DNA from: Serripes groenlandicus
Taxonomy: Eukaryota > Mollusca > Bivalvia > Cardiida > Cardiidae
DNA: 64,000 nucleotides
Assembly (NCBI GenBank): GCA_031761405.1
Contig: JASEVX010000008.1
Span: forward strand, 74,444,014-74,508,013
Reading direction: 5' to 3'
Shown here: positions 33,330 to 45,712 of the stretch, piece after piece
Layout of the letters: each line of letters begins with the position of its first letter
Numbering within the stretch: the stretch's first letter is position 1
Made by a program: the position numbers and the translations under genes
Notes under the pieces: model-generated
Told to the model about the DNA's origin: nothing
Seen by the model: the letters and a program-made list of their open reading frames with translations, nothing else
Databases searched by the model: none

Positions 33330-35570
33330 GCATCACCTACTGACGAAGGGCCAATAATGAAAAACTTAGCAAATACAGAATAATCCGTTTTAGAGGACAT
33401 GAAATTCGCTATTGAACCCATAAATTAGTAAAGAAATGACATCGTTCGATCGGTCCTTAATGTTGTGACTGCCTTATATAACGGAGAAATGTTAAAAATA
33501 ACAGATGATGAAACTTATCTGTACCTTTATTTCTAAGCTCGAGATACTTAATATTTCTGAGGCAGAGAGAGTTGGTGTTACTCTTTCGTGCGGCAATACG
33601 ATCGGTCGGTGATCTTCTCTTTGATTGAAAAAAAAAAAAAGAAAAGACATCACAAAAAAATTATTCCGGGAAAACAGACTATAGCACCAGCAACTGTTGT
33701 TAATATATAATCAGAATTTAGAAAAATAATACAATAGACGTATTATGCATATTTCTGAATCCTTGCATTTGGAAATATTCAAAAATGTAACCTTCTGAAT
33801 AATTAGTACACATATTGCCTTATACGACCGCATTCGACCATTTGTGCATGTGTGTAATTAAAAAAAAATATTTGTAGCGTTATAGTGGTATTTTTTTTGT
33901 AATGGAATTTTTCCAATTTTCCTTTGCTCGACGATAAGTTGGAGTTATGAATTAAAAACTGTCCAAAAAATAAGACAACTATATATCTGCGCAAAAACTA
34001 ATTAAGTAAAGAAACGGAATGTCATAATTAATGTACAGCTACTCCATGCGGAATTAAAATGAAACAAATTCTAATTAACGAGACGCGATTGATTTTGACG
34101 TTTAAACAAACGAATGGAGCAACAACGTGCGCAACGTCAATGAAGGACAGAACAGAACATTCATGTTGAATATACTGCAAAGTTACTTTGGACACAAGTT
34201 GCAATAAATGACCTCTTTTAACTAACATAAACTCAGTGTTTAATATGAGCTAATGTGATCACCATGTGGCAGTCAGCTTACACCTTACATGCTAACCAAC
34301 ATTTCCACTTAATGCACTGTGTGAACTAAACTTCAAAGGAATGTTTCTAGTACGAAAGCGTTCAAATAATTCGATTCGATACTGAACTCAGGGTTTACAT
34401 GGTATCACAAATGGAGAAAGCAAACAATCTTTTCCCTCTAAAACTATATTATTCTTTCCTCAAATGTTCTTTCCATGGATGAGTAATCAAAATATGTTGA
34501 TAGATTATAACACATGATCCTTAGGGATGGGGCCTGTTATCACTATATGCCTATAAGGCAAACGTGTGAAAGTAATGATAAGGTTTCAAAGTGGATTTCG
34601 GGTGGTTGTGGTAACCCTCATGATGGGGATGGGGATTGTTTAAATTAAGTGGACATACGTTCAACCTTTAAACCTTTTCAAACTAGGGGGCTTATTTCAA
34701 AGTAGGTTCATACACATATAAATGCTCTTTACAAAGCCCCCTAACAACGTTTTTCGAAATAGTTTGATCAGTCAAAAAGCATTGCCGCTGTGGTAGAGCT
34801 TGGTTCAATTTATATGCGTAAAGTGCAAACAGGCTCTTAAAACAAATTACTCTGAAACTAGATCTACTGACTTCATTCAAATTAGTCTTAAGACAAATGT
34901 ACCATTAAATAAGTATGCTGCAGATTTGTTGTTTGTGAGAATGTGATAAATATCATGGATCAGAATACTGTATTGTCCTGTAAACATGAATACTCATGTG
35001 AGCGATCCGCTACATCATAGATAAACTTCTTTTAGGATTGGCAAACATTAAGGGCAGACTTTATATTCGATCGAAATAGTTTCAAAAATTAAGATAAGTG
35101 AACACGGCAATATATATATATATACAATGTGTCTTTTCAAACAAAACAATAATAACATAATTGGATTATTTTTTAACTCAATCTATGCAGTACATACCGC
35201 CAAAGCCTTACAGATTATGATGTCAACTTTATTAACAATAAATACGAAAGGGGAGAAAAAAGTTTTGAATAACATTCTTGGAAACGGAGAGAGTGTGCGT
35301 CATATAAGTAATTGATTAAAATATCTCACGTACGATTGAACATGCATATATATGTGACCGTCCGTGCGATAAGGTTCACGTCTGGTTTTGTGAAGAGTGT
35401 AGATTCAGATCAGCCAGTGCATTGGCACAGTCCGTTAAATATCTACTCTGTTCAAATATTACTTACACAAGGGCAATAGAAGTTTTTGTCAAATTGTATA
35501 GATTATGATAAGATGTAAAGGCGATTCGAACCTACACTGCTCAGAAATGCAAACGTGTACCTTTTCCCGT
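33330..35570. other. AT-rich DNA without recognised gene
   Basis: No supported gene. Contains A and T runs and a TATATA tract at 35110. Small open frames show no motif. Confidence 0.4.
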
Positions 35571-35639
35571 GAAAACAAGTTGAAGAAATATTATGTAAAA
35601 GTCATTTACATAGAATACTCTTCCAATAAAAGTATTTTA

Positions 35640-36470
35640 GACTAAGATGTTTTACAAAAACGTGAAAAGTGAAGTCGCAATATAAACTGTAACATTTCCT
35701 AAACAGTTCGCTGCATTTCGAATTGTATACATATTTTACAAATACATGAAAAGTGAAGTCTTAAAAGTTAGCTGCCCTGCCAAATGTATATATTTACAAA
35801 TACGTGAAAAGGGGAGTCGCAGTATTAAATGTAACATTTCCTTTAAATTTAGCCCCTTTTCATTTGTTTATATTTACAAAAACGTGAAAAGTGAAGTCGC
35901 AATATAAACTGAAATAAATATTTCCTTAACAATTTGCTGCATTTCGAATTGTATATATTTTACAAATACATGAAAAGTGAAGTGTTAAAAGTTAGCTGCC
36001 CTGCCAAATGTATATATTTACAAATACGTGAAAAGGGAAGTCGCAATATTACATGTAACATTTCCTTAAAATTTAGCCCCTTTCCAATTGTATATATCAG
36101 TTACAAATACGTGAAGTCTTAAAAGTTAGCTAACTTTCCAATTGTGTATATTTACAAATGCGTAAAAAGTGAAGTCTTAAAAGTTAGCTGCTTTTCAAAT
36201 TGTACGTGAAAAGTGAAGTCGCAATATGAAATGTAGCATCTCTTTAACAGTTAACTGCAGAAGTCGCAAGTTCGATGCCTTTCCGAAATGGTATTCGAAC
36301 AAAAGGTAACGGGATAAAATGCAACGAATGATAAGCAACATAATTTTGCCCTGATAGCAATATTAAATATAACATAATATAACATGTCCTTATTAACAAT
36401 TAACTGCCATCCAATTGTATATATATTTATATTTACATATACGTGAAAGTGGGGTCGCAATATTAAATAT
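35640..36470 (+). repeat. Satellite-like array with 222 bp higher-order period
   Basis: The word TTTACAAATACGTGAAAAG followed by GTGAAGTCGC or GTGAAGTCTTA recurs at about 35652, 35735, 35793, 35874, 35958, 36018, 36101, 36150 and 36433. Positions one, two and three recur at +222 to +225 as a group, so three shorter monomers of 58-83 bp form a higher-order unit before the pattern decays. Confidence 0.85.
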
Positions 36471-37009
36471 AACATGATATAACATGTCCTTAACAGTTAC
36501 TCTCTATACATCACATCACATATCTTTACATCAAGGTTTGCAAAGCTATTTTTCCTCTAAAATTATAGTTAGTATGTTAGGTTCGGTATCATTGGATAAA
36601 CCAGGAAAACAATATAATGTTCAAACTAAAGGTCAAAAGTTATAACTTACCGAATTCTCAAAGTTCACCAATAAAATCTTCTATCCTTTTTGCGCACCAC
36701 TCTTTCCTCGTGATATAATATGTTAGATACGTCCGAACTGTATGTAAGTCAGAGGCGTAATGTACACCGGGCCCAAACGACTATGCAGTCATTACAAACA
36801 ACAATCACGTGATATTGCGCATAGATACAGTATAATATTTCGTAACGACAGGCGGTTAACCTTATAAGGTAAGTTATTACCTTATAAGGTAATGATAAAA
36901 TGTACAAATATCCAGTGCTATAATTAGAAGTAACCCGATATGGTATGTTAGGATCGTCTGCTCTGAAAACGTTTTATAAAACTTTTTGTTCAAGTTTGAA
37001 TACATCCTT

Positions 37010-37942
37010 TACCACAAACTTTTTCATTAGATTTTACTGATGTTTTCAACAATAGTTCAGTCACATACAGTTAAGACCAGCATGAAAGAGCCAATCTGAT
37101 TGTATTGTGATTGGATTCATCCATTTTTTATTGACGACATTTATCTATCAATTTTTGGGCCTATTTTATTTACAAAGTCATTTGTTAACATCAAACATTG
37201 ATTCATATGGCAGTTAAAGACAAATATGGTATGCACATCAATATATGTTCATTTTGAAGAAAAGAGTATATAACAAGTATATTCGATAGAGCAATCGAGT
37301 GAGAAGTACGGCGCTCGTTGAAACCACTGAAAACATCGATCAAAACGACAATTTCGGAAAAGCGAGCAAGATACGGGATACGATACGATACCAAGAATTT
37401 CAACAAACAAAATATTTGATGAATGAATTAAAATAATGTTTTTAAAATTCATCTCCTGCAGAGTTGTCCGAAAGCCCCTGTTTGTGGGAAAGGGTAAATA
37501 GATGTGTGTATTATATACTTGTCAAAACATTATTGAGAAACACAATGTTTTAAAACCGTGAAATTATCTAGTGATACTTTTCACCCTTTATATTTTTCTT
37601 TACATAGTCTCCTACACTGCATTGAAAATATGAAATATCTCCATATATTAACTATTAAATAAAAAAGCATTATGGCATAGTTTTCAAAGGTTATCTATTG
37701 CAGATGTGTCAATATGTACCTGCAGGTGGAATAGGGTTAACGTATTCCCATTTATGGACGCAACTGTAAAAGACAACTTATGAAAACCTTGTGGTAAAAT
37801 AGTAAAATGCTCATTATGAGCAATTTTTCCTTTTGCCAAAATGTTTTCAACAATATTAAAAAAATATCTTTCATTTAAAGAGATTTCTCATATTTTTGCA
37901 AAGTCCACTATTGAAGAAAAGGAGTATATGGGAACAGGTTAA
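37010..37942. repeat. Cluster of piggyBac-like palindromic MITEs
   Basis: Right ends GTGGGAAAGGGTAAA (37483) and GGTGGAATAGGGTTAA (37740), and a complete element 37741-37938 between TTAA at 37737-37740 and TTAA at 37939-37942, with a hairpin centre AAATGCTCATTATGAGCAAT. Two members share one TTAA. Confidence 0.6.
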
Positions 37943-37996
37943 AACAAGACAAAAATAGAACAACTAAAACAAACAGATATCTTCCGTATCAACAAA

Positions 37997-39723
37997 TCGA
38001 GGGCTTGGCGTGAAACGGTTGTAACTAAAAATTTATTTTGAAAACCCTGGTTTATAGACAATTTTAGGTACCGTTGCTCAGAACGAGCAATGGCACCTAC
38101 ATTTCCATTGTTTTCAAAGAAAAACTAGAGATTGCTTTTTTGAAAAAGCGCTTGTCTCCCCATTTGTGTGGTCGTAGGGGAGGAAAAGAAACGATGGAGA
38201 TGAATTTTTTAGTTTTGGACTGGAGATGAAGCAACAGTGACAATCCTCAGTTATTGAGCGGAAACCATTTTTCAGCTGAGGGTTACCATGACCTTGGTCT
38301 TTGACCTAGTGACCTCAAAATCAATAGGGGTCATTTGCTGCTGGTGACCAACCTGCACACCAAGTATGAACATCCTGGGCCCAAGCAATCTTCAGTTATT
38401 GAGCGGAAACCATTTTTCAGCCAAAGGTCACCGTGACCTTGACCTTTGACCTACTGACATCAAAATCAATAGGGGTCATCTACAGGCTAGGACCAAGCTG
38501 CACACCAAGTATGAAATTCCTGGGTATAAGCGCTCTTGAGTTATTGAGTAAAACACATTTTTCAGCTGAAGGTTACCGTGACCTTCGACATTTGACTTTG
38601 TGACTTCAAAATCAAACAAACTGGTTAGGACCAACCTGCACACCAGGTATGAAGTTCCTCAACATAAGCATTCTTTAGTTATTGAGAGGAAACCATTTTT
38701 CAGCTGAAGGTTACCATGACCTTGACCTTTAAGCTAGTGACCTCATAATCAATCAAGGGTCATCTGCTGGTGGTGACCAACCTGCACACCAAGACAATGT
38801 TTCAGCTCATTTTCACTGTGACCTTTCAGCTCAAGGTCACTGTGACCTTGACTTTGACCTCAAAATTAATAGGGTCTTCTACTGGGCATGGCCAACCTGC
38901 ATACCAAGTATGGAGTTCCTCGGCCCAAGCGTTCTTCAGTTATTGAGCGGAAACCATTTTTTACATTACAAGGTCACCACGACCTTGACCTTTGACCTTC
39001 TGACATCAAAATCAATAGAAGTCATCTACTGGTCATGACCAACCTGCATACCCAGTATGAAGATCCTATGCCGAAGCGTTCTTCAGTTATTGAGCGGAAA
39101 CAAGTGTGACGGATGTGACCTTGACCACTGTGACCTTGACCTTTGACCTAGTGACCTTAAAATTAATAGGGGTCATTTGCTGGTGGTGACCAACCTGCAC
39201 ATCAAGTATGAAGTTCCTGGGCTCAAGCAAAAACTATTTATCAGCTCATTGTCACTGTGACCTTTCAAGCTCATGTCACTGTGACCTTGACTTTAGACGT
39301 ACTGACCTCAAAATCAATAGGGGTCTTTTACTAGGCATGGCCAACCTGCATACCAAGTATGGAGTTCCTCAGCCAAAGCGTTCTTCAGTAATTGAGCGGA
39401 AATCATTTTTTACCTCACAAGGTCACCATGACCTTGACTTTTGACCTTCTGTTATCAAAATCAATAGGGGTCAGCTACTGGTCATGACCAACCTGCATAC
39501 CAAGTATGAAGTTCCTACGCACAAGCGTTCTTCAGTTATTGAGCGGAAACAAGTGTGACAGACGGAAGGACGGACGGAACGGGCAAAAACAATATATGTC
39601 ACCCCCATGTAATGGGGGAGACATAATGATTTAACACATTACAAGATTTTATGGCGAGGTGATTAACCTTGGTAAAAAAATACCAATTTTAGTTACAACT
39701 GTTTTACGCTAAGCCCTCGATAT
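37997..39723. mobile_element. Element D: TIR element carrying a nested tandem-core element
   Basis: The left end reads ATCGAGGGCTTGGCGTGAAA, CGGTTGTAACTAAAA. The right end at 39684-39723 is its inverse (TTTTAGTTACAACTGTTTT, ACGCTAAGCCCTCGAT). The inverted match is about 40 bp. The insides are split by the Helitron-like element 38130-39627. Confidence 0.68.
38130..39627 (+). mobile_element. Tandem-core element with repeated TGACCTTTGACC motifs
   Basis: The left end has AAGCGCTTGTCTCCCCATTT. The right end has the hairpin CCCCCAT-GTA-ATGGGGG, then AGACATAA, forming subterminal inverted repeats with the left end. The core has about nine monomers of roughly 145 bp (ATTGAGCGGAAACCATTTTT at 38254, 38399, 38680, 38941 and others), then an (GGAC)n-like stretch at 39558. 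Most monomers carry AAGGTCACNGTGACCTTGAC and TTGACCTTTGACCT. Confidence 0.72.
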
Positions 39724-40254
39724 CTATAAGAGCTAATTCGGCTTTTTAAAGCATATCTTCATCGGCTACAACTTTGTCGTGAAGTAAAGAATTTACCTTG
39801 TATGACTGAAAGGATTGTAAATGTCATTTTTTTATACATCAAGGATATAATTATGTGTCATGAGCGAAAGACACTATCCGAAAAGAAGAAATTGTAGAAT
39901 TTCAGCAAAATTATCTTTTTTTCCACAATGTTACAATATCTTTCTTTACCAGCTTTCTTCTTTTAACCAAACGCATGCAGTTAACTCTGCATTTTTGTTG
40001 AAAAGAGAAATTAAATATTCACTTCTCAATAAGCTGTTTTGCTAAAATTGGTAAGTTATACATAAAGTAAATTCCCAGAGTAACCTTAAATACGATTTGT
40101 ATTCAACATGCGATCTATGTAATATAGACGCCTCGTATTTCAGACTGCCATATTAAATCAAACACTATAATACAGACTTCACAAACAAACCGATATAACG
40201 CCAAAAAGACGACTCCATATATCTTGGAGACCGGGCGGTCTTGTCTTTATATGC
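39724..40254. other. AT-rich DNA without recognised gene
   Basis: No supported gene or repeat family in this stretch. Confidence 0.4.
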
Positions 40255-40440
40255 CAAGCCCGGTAGCTCAGTCGGTTGCGATGCGGGCTTCAAAACAGTG
40301 GTTGTGAGTTCGAACTCCAGCTCGGCCGTTTCCGACGTTTGACAAAAGTCACTGTGACAAGCGTCATCCACCAATGGACTTAAAGTCGTAGGCGTTACCA
40401 TAGTGCGGCCCCTTTATCAACGGGCGTATTAAAAGTGGGA
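40255..40440 (+). repeat. tRNA-derived SINE or tRNA pseudogene
   Basis: GCCCGGTAGCTCAGTCGGTT carries an A box and GAGTTCGAACTCC a B box. The ends GCCCGGT and GCTCGGC pair at six of seven positions including wobble. The anticodon arm is poor, and about 110 bp of non-tRNA sequence follow (CACCAATGGACTTAAAGTCG), as in a SINE body. Related to the head of 47505-47757. Confidence 0.6.
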
Positions 40441-41080
40441 TGAACACGCATGCTATAATTATATATAGTCAGCGTGCACTTTACACCTGTGCATTTGCTG
40501 AATACAAGCTATCAACACGTTAAGTTTGAAATTAATATATTTGAAAATAATCGAGAAATTTGCTGAACAAGAAATCATGAAACAAAGAGATAACTCTAAA
40601 AATAGGCATATTGGAATGATTACAATCTTCTAACAACTCCAACAAAAGGCGTGCTATCGTTATTGTTCGTGTGCACTACACTTGATTGCACTTGAAGGCA
40701 CTCAGTCAACATGTATATGAGCCGTTCCACGAGAAAACCAACACTATGGACTCTGCATAATGTATCGACATATATATGTTCTCTATTATATGAGTTAGAC
40801 AATTTCAATATAGTCTCTTTGAACACTAATGAACATTGAAATACACTTTCTTGAGCATACCATACAAACAAAGTCTTCTGAAATTTCTTTATAGTTTATT
40901 TGTACACAAAATGCATCAAAATATAGAAACATAGAAACACATTTTCTTGAGCACACAATACAAACAAAGACGTCCGTGACATTGTTATATAGGTTTCTTT
41001 TCTAGCATACAAACATACGAAAACATTGAGACTTGAATGAACGCTTGAATGTTCCCTACTTGCTGCTCTTTAATTTCAGA

Positions 41081-41300
41081 TCCGCTGTGGTCGAGTGGTT
41101 AGCGTCGGGGATTTCGAAACCGGGTGTCCCGGGTTCGATCCCCAGTCGCGGCACTACGGTCATGGTGGAGTGCACTTGGGCAAGGCACATTTTCTAGCCT
41201 AGTACTGGTTTGTTTACCCAGGGATCATGAATAATTAAATTTAATTGCGCGCTAAATGACCTTAGCTGTCGATGCGCCATAAAACAATATACATTCATTA
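41081..41300 (+). repeat. tRNA-derived SINE
   Basis: Near-identical copy of 21391-21615, from CTGTGGTCGAGTGGTTAGCG to CGCCATAAAACAATATACA. Confidence 0.85.
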
Positions 41301-42060
41301 ATTTCAAATGTATACGAGGCGTGTTTCACAAAGAAATTTCACAAATAAACAATTACAGATGCATTCTACTGGCTAGTATTTGTCTTTTTCTGATGACAAC
41401 ATTATTACAGCGCACCGAGTTAACTTTAGCACACCACATTTGATACCGCCTGTTTTTATAACTAAAATTGTTTAAAGCAAACCTTCTGCCCAGTCTGAAT
41501 TACTTGACCCTACCACTTTGTTACGGCACTTTTTGAATATAAAGTACGCGGAGAACCAGACTAAACTTCTGTTCAGTGTCCACAAATACATTGTAGGTTT
41601 CGTAGCCGGTTCAAGTTTTGCTGCCATGTACTTCTCTTTGTAACACAAAGTACAGATATAGAGATTAGACCTAGTTTGTGATTAGATTTCCCATTCAGAT
41701 TTATTCTGATTATTAAAAGACATGCAAGGATAATTATACAGCTAATCTGCATTAGGTACATGTATAGCTAATACCTTGATAGGTGATAACTTAAAAAGCT
41801 GTTGTTATTTTGCGCGGGTGCCTCAGCACCAGTGCATATATTGGTTGTGAACAAACTGTCACTGGTGCAATGGGCTTGTGCATGCGCCGTGTTAATCGTC
41901 TTGATCGCGCATGTGCCGTATTTTACCGTCAGCTCTCGCATATTTCCGAAGCAGTTCTTCACTAGACTGGTCCTCGTTCGAGTTTGCGATAAAAGATTAA
42001 GAATAGTGAACCAGTCTATTGATATGCGAGTAGCTTTTTTATAATTAAAATGTAAATTAA
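41301..42060. other. Unassigned DNA
   Basis: No supported gene. Overlapping open frames on both strands at 41768-42044 lack motifs. Confidence 0.4.
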
Positions 42061-42065
42061 AACCA

Positions 42066-42178
42066 TAGTGTAACGTGTACCGGCGTTAAGTAATCGCGGG
42101 TCACCCATCCAGGCACTAACCGCGAGGAACGTTGCTTAACTTTACGAAAAGGTCAACCATTCTACCAACGTCGCTATA
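42066..42178 (-). ncRNA. 5S rRNA-derived sequence (pseudogene or SINE3-type head)
   Basis: Minus strand: GTTAAGCAACGTTCCTCGCG, GTTAGTGCCTGGATGGGTGACC, then a tail ending ACGCCGGTAC. This follows 5S rRNA from the loop A/box C region (AGCTAAGCAG...GGTTAGTACTTGGATGGGAGACC) in order and spacing. The 5' third is much diverged (TAGCGACGTTGGTAGAATGG). It is too diverged to be a working 5S gene. It could head a 5S-derived SINE whose body lies below 42065. Confidence 0.68.
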
Positions 42179-42361
42179 AAAGCAAGCTTCCACGTTTAAC
42201 ATAACCTGAACCATTTCGTTTTAACTTTTGTTTCTATTAGCTTTCTTTATCTCTATCAGCCATCAGTAAAGAGCAAAGTCAGCCTGCGTAATCTCGCCAC
42301 CTGACCAGGATCTATAATGGTGGCTAGTAAACGCAGCATTTTCCTTTGCTTTATTTGTTAA

Positions 42362-42545
42362 TTTATATGGTGTTTTAAGCCGCGTTCAACACCTTTTCAG
42401 TTATATCATGACGTGTCCTGGGAGGGCAAGTCATAAATGTATTTTTTAAAGTATTTGGTATCACCCGGCCGGAGATTGAACCCGAAACTTCCTGAACCGA
42501 GGCGGAAATCTACCACTACATCACTAAGTTGATATTCAGCATTTC
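42362..42545 (-). repeat. tRNA-derived SINE
   Basis: Minus strand: GTGATGTAGTGGTAGATTTC, CGGGTTCAATCTCCGGCCGG (B box), and a tail TGATATAACTGAAAAGGTGTT that ends TTAAAACACC. The tail matches that of the SINE at 14845-15058, although the heads differ. Confidence 0.62.
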
Positions 42546-43263
42546 TTTCCCTTTTTGTTGACTTGGCAATGGACTTTGATGAGATTGGGTGACAGTACGC
42601 GTATAAATTTCGTGGTGCAGGACTATGTAATCAGGACTAGGCTATGAAATGTACCTTGCAAATGATACTCGACAATGACATTGTATAAAGGTAAATTTGC
42701 TTGTCGGTATAGTGATTTACACCGCTTTCAACAAGTTTTCAGATAAATGTATTGGAATAAACCTAATTTAACAATTCAAGTCTATTTGTCAGACGGTGCA
42801 TCGATGTTTATATATATAGAATATAGGATGATGGTGAATTCCTTTATATTTTAAAGATCGCAGATATTGAAATTGTCTTTGTTTTAATCAGTTCACCCGT
42901 CTAATATCCAGATACGATAACTTGCCTAGACGTTATAAAGCGAGCTATTGTGGTACCCGGCTTAGCAAATTGTAAATTAAAACGACTGGCATGAACCATC
43001 AATGTAGCGTAGTCTTATACCCAGCGTACTTATTAGTAAATTAGTGCGTCTTGACTTAGTCTGGTACCCGGCGTTCGCTAGTAAATTAATACTAGCATGA
43101 CCGTCTCCCACATTATGGGTGAAATTTTTCTCAAATCTGCAAACGATAAACAGTTAGCTTTTAGGCTATTAAATGCCAGCATCAATTACCCATGGGTCAT
43201 TAGACTATTAATTTTCTTGATAAGGTGATTAAATTGCCAAGATGTTTGTCTGACCGGTATATG

Positions 43264-43617
43264 ACTGTGGGCTGTGTTCTCAGGGCATGCACATTGCATT
43301 TGTTAAAGAAATCAAAGTACTGAAAGTACTGTTAACGAATTATTTTGAAAATGTAATTAATAATTGCATTTGATCATGTTTTTTGTTTGTTTTAAACTTG
43401 TTTTAAAACTTAGTAGTTTTTTTAGCTCGACTATTCGAAGAATATGAGAGCTATAACAGTCACTTGTGCGTCGGCGTTGGCGTTGCAACTTTGGTTAAAT
43501 TTTGAAACTTCACTCACTTATTGGACATCATCAAATGACCTTGCAGGACAAGTCCCATAACTCTGACTGTGGGCTGTGTTCTCAGGACATGCACATTGCA
43601 TTTGTTTAAGAAAGAAG
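43264..43617. repeat. Direct repeat of about 50 bp, 300 bp apart
   Basis: GACTGTGGGCTGTGTTCTCA...GGCATGCACATTGC at 43264 recurs at 43565 with one or two changes. The reverse Helitron-like fragment (43421-43560) lies between. Confidence 0.75.
43421..43560 (-). mobile_element. 3' fragment of a Helitron-like element (TAGTCGAGC subfamily)
   Basis: TTTTTTAGCTCGACTATTCG, AAGAATATGAGAGCT is the reverse complement of the right end at 12456. The CG-rich part CGTCGGCGTTGGCG follows. It is truncated after about 140 bp. Confidence 0.68.
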
Positions 43618-43619
43618 AC

Positions 43620-44904
43620 AAGATAAAGTAGATGTAACACATCAATGTTGCCGGAAATCCATACTGCAGTTATGCATAACACTTATATTATAGTAGATGA
43701 AAAAAACACTTATCAACTAAAGGGCATATTGGAACATCAGGGGTGGGGTCAAGTGAAAATGTATCATAACTTGCATTTTTTTTGTCAACGAAGTGAATGT
43801 CCTTCACAGAATTTCATTGTTTATGATCAATCTCCATTCTAAGGTAGGTTGGCCCATTGACATATAAACATATATATACATGTTTATATGTCTCTGGTTG
43901 ACCATGCATATACACAGCCAACTAATTATTGATCATAAACAGGAAATGAGTAATCTTCCCAATCATTAGTCTACTCATGTTTTAAAATTATATAATGATG
44001 AGCGCCCTAAATGTGTCATTGAAGCATAACAATATGCATATCGCAAGCAAAATGCGTGTAGGGAATTTAATAACACATTTAAATTTGTCAAGGACGAAAT
44101 AAGACCCGATTTGATTCTTAGTAATCTTTGCATAATTGTCGTTTTTTACACTCTCTTTATAGGCAGAGAGTGTTCATTCAAAGTAATTGTTGTATTAAAA
44201 CCAGTCTTATCTCAGTTTGTTCTTTTCGTCATTTGTTTCGAACCAAATAAATATTTTAAATCACCTATAATTAACTATTTGTAAGTGAGTGTAAAGAACG
44301 GCTCTCTGCAAAGGAGATTTATCTACACAGTCCGTATTCGGTAGTCACTTGATCAACATATTTAGCTTCGAAACAGTTCCTATTTTAGATATTCATGGAT
44401 TAACATTATTAAATGAATTCTTCATAAATCAAGACATCTCTTTGAACATGAAAATAACATTCAGTAAGTTAATATTGCTACTAAAAGGAGAATTCGACGT
44501 GATTTTTATCTCGATATTGACACATAACAGTCTGCAGCATGTCTAGCAGGGATTCTTTTGTCTTCGTAAATAAGACAAAAAAACACAATTGCGAGTCAAA
44601 ATAAGGTAACTGCAAATACTTAAAACATCGGATTATTTATTTCATTTTAGATGTGTCATAATCACAATTGTAATATGTTCAAGACATTTAAATTTGTTTT
44701 TTTCTAATAATAACTCTCCCCCATGTCATTTCCAAAAAGCTATTAAAAATAGAAGTCGCGGGCTTCTGCCCGGCGACTAATAACAATAAGGACTGTACCT
44801 CATACATTATCTTTCTGAAGCACATAGTGCAGTTACAATCCATCTTAACAGTTGATCAGCTAATATGTACACATTTTATATGATCTTTTAAAATCCATTT
44901 GTGA
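43620..44904. other. AT-rich DNA without recognised gene
   Basis: No supported gene. Frames at 43645-43842 and 44349-44546 have no motif. Confidence 0.4.
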
Positions 44905-45712
44905 TAACTGGGGAGCCCAGGGCTATAATTTGAACAATCTTGGTAGAGGTCGACTAGACGAAGCTAATATCAAATATCAAAGGCATGGGCCTTCTACTTT
45001 CAGACAAGAAGATTTTTAAAGCTTTTTCCCTATACAAGTCTATTTTAAACCAGTGACCCTAAGGGAGGGGCCATTTTTGACCCCAGGGCTATAATTTAAA
45101 CAATCTTGGTAAAGGTCCACTAGATGAAGCTAGCCTTCTACTTTTAGACAAGAAGATTTTTTTCCCCTATACGAGTCTATTTTTAAAAAAAAAAGAGACA
45201 CCAAGGGAGGGTCAATTTTGACCCCAGGGCTATAATTTGAACAATCTTGGTAGAGGTCCACTAGATGAAGCTCATACCAAATATCAAAGGCCTTGGCCTC
45301 CTACTTTTGGACAAAAAGATTTTTTCAAGTTTTTTCTCTATACAAGTCTTATGTAAAACAAGTGATCCCCTGGGAGGGGTCATTTTTACCCCCAGGGCTA
45401 TAATTTTAACAATCTTGGTAGAGGTCCACTAAATAATGCTACATACCAAATATAAAAAGGCATGGGCCTTGAGATTACTTTCAGACAAGAAGATTTTTTA
45501 AGTTTTGGTTAATTTATCCTTTTTTTGTTGCCGTGGCAACCAAAGATCTCAATGGAACTAAAGTCTTTGAACATTTTTGAAAGAGGGCCACCAAAGGAAC
45601 ATTCCTGTGAAGTTTGGTTGAAACTGGTCCTGTGGTTAAGCCGGAGATGATGTTTAAAGCTAAAAGTTAACGATGGACAAAAAATTATCAGAATAGCAAG
45701 AATCGATCTAAC
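44905..45712 (+). mobile_element. Tandem-core element, about four monomers of 140-170 bp
   Basis: GGCTATAATTTGAACAATCT, TGGTAGAGGTC recurs at 44928, 45085, 45226 and 45394, each followed by AGACAAGAAGATTTTTT. The tail from 45540 (GCCGTGGCAACC, GAAACTGGTCC, AAAGCTAAAAGTTAACGATGG) resembles the tails of 60000-60080 and 61430-61560. Its right end abuts the next element at 45713. Terminal hairpins are not clear. Confidence 0.62.

Noticed and set aside
41768..42044. Overlapping open frames on both strands, one with hydrophobic stretches
   Set aside because: No recognisable motif, no start context or splice signals that fit, and high frame overlap; not supported.
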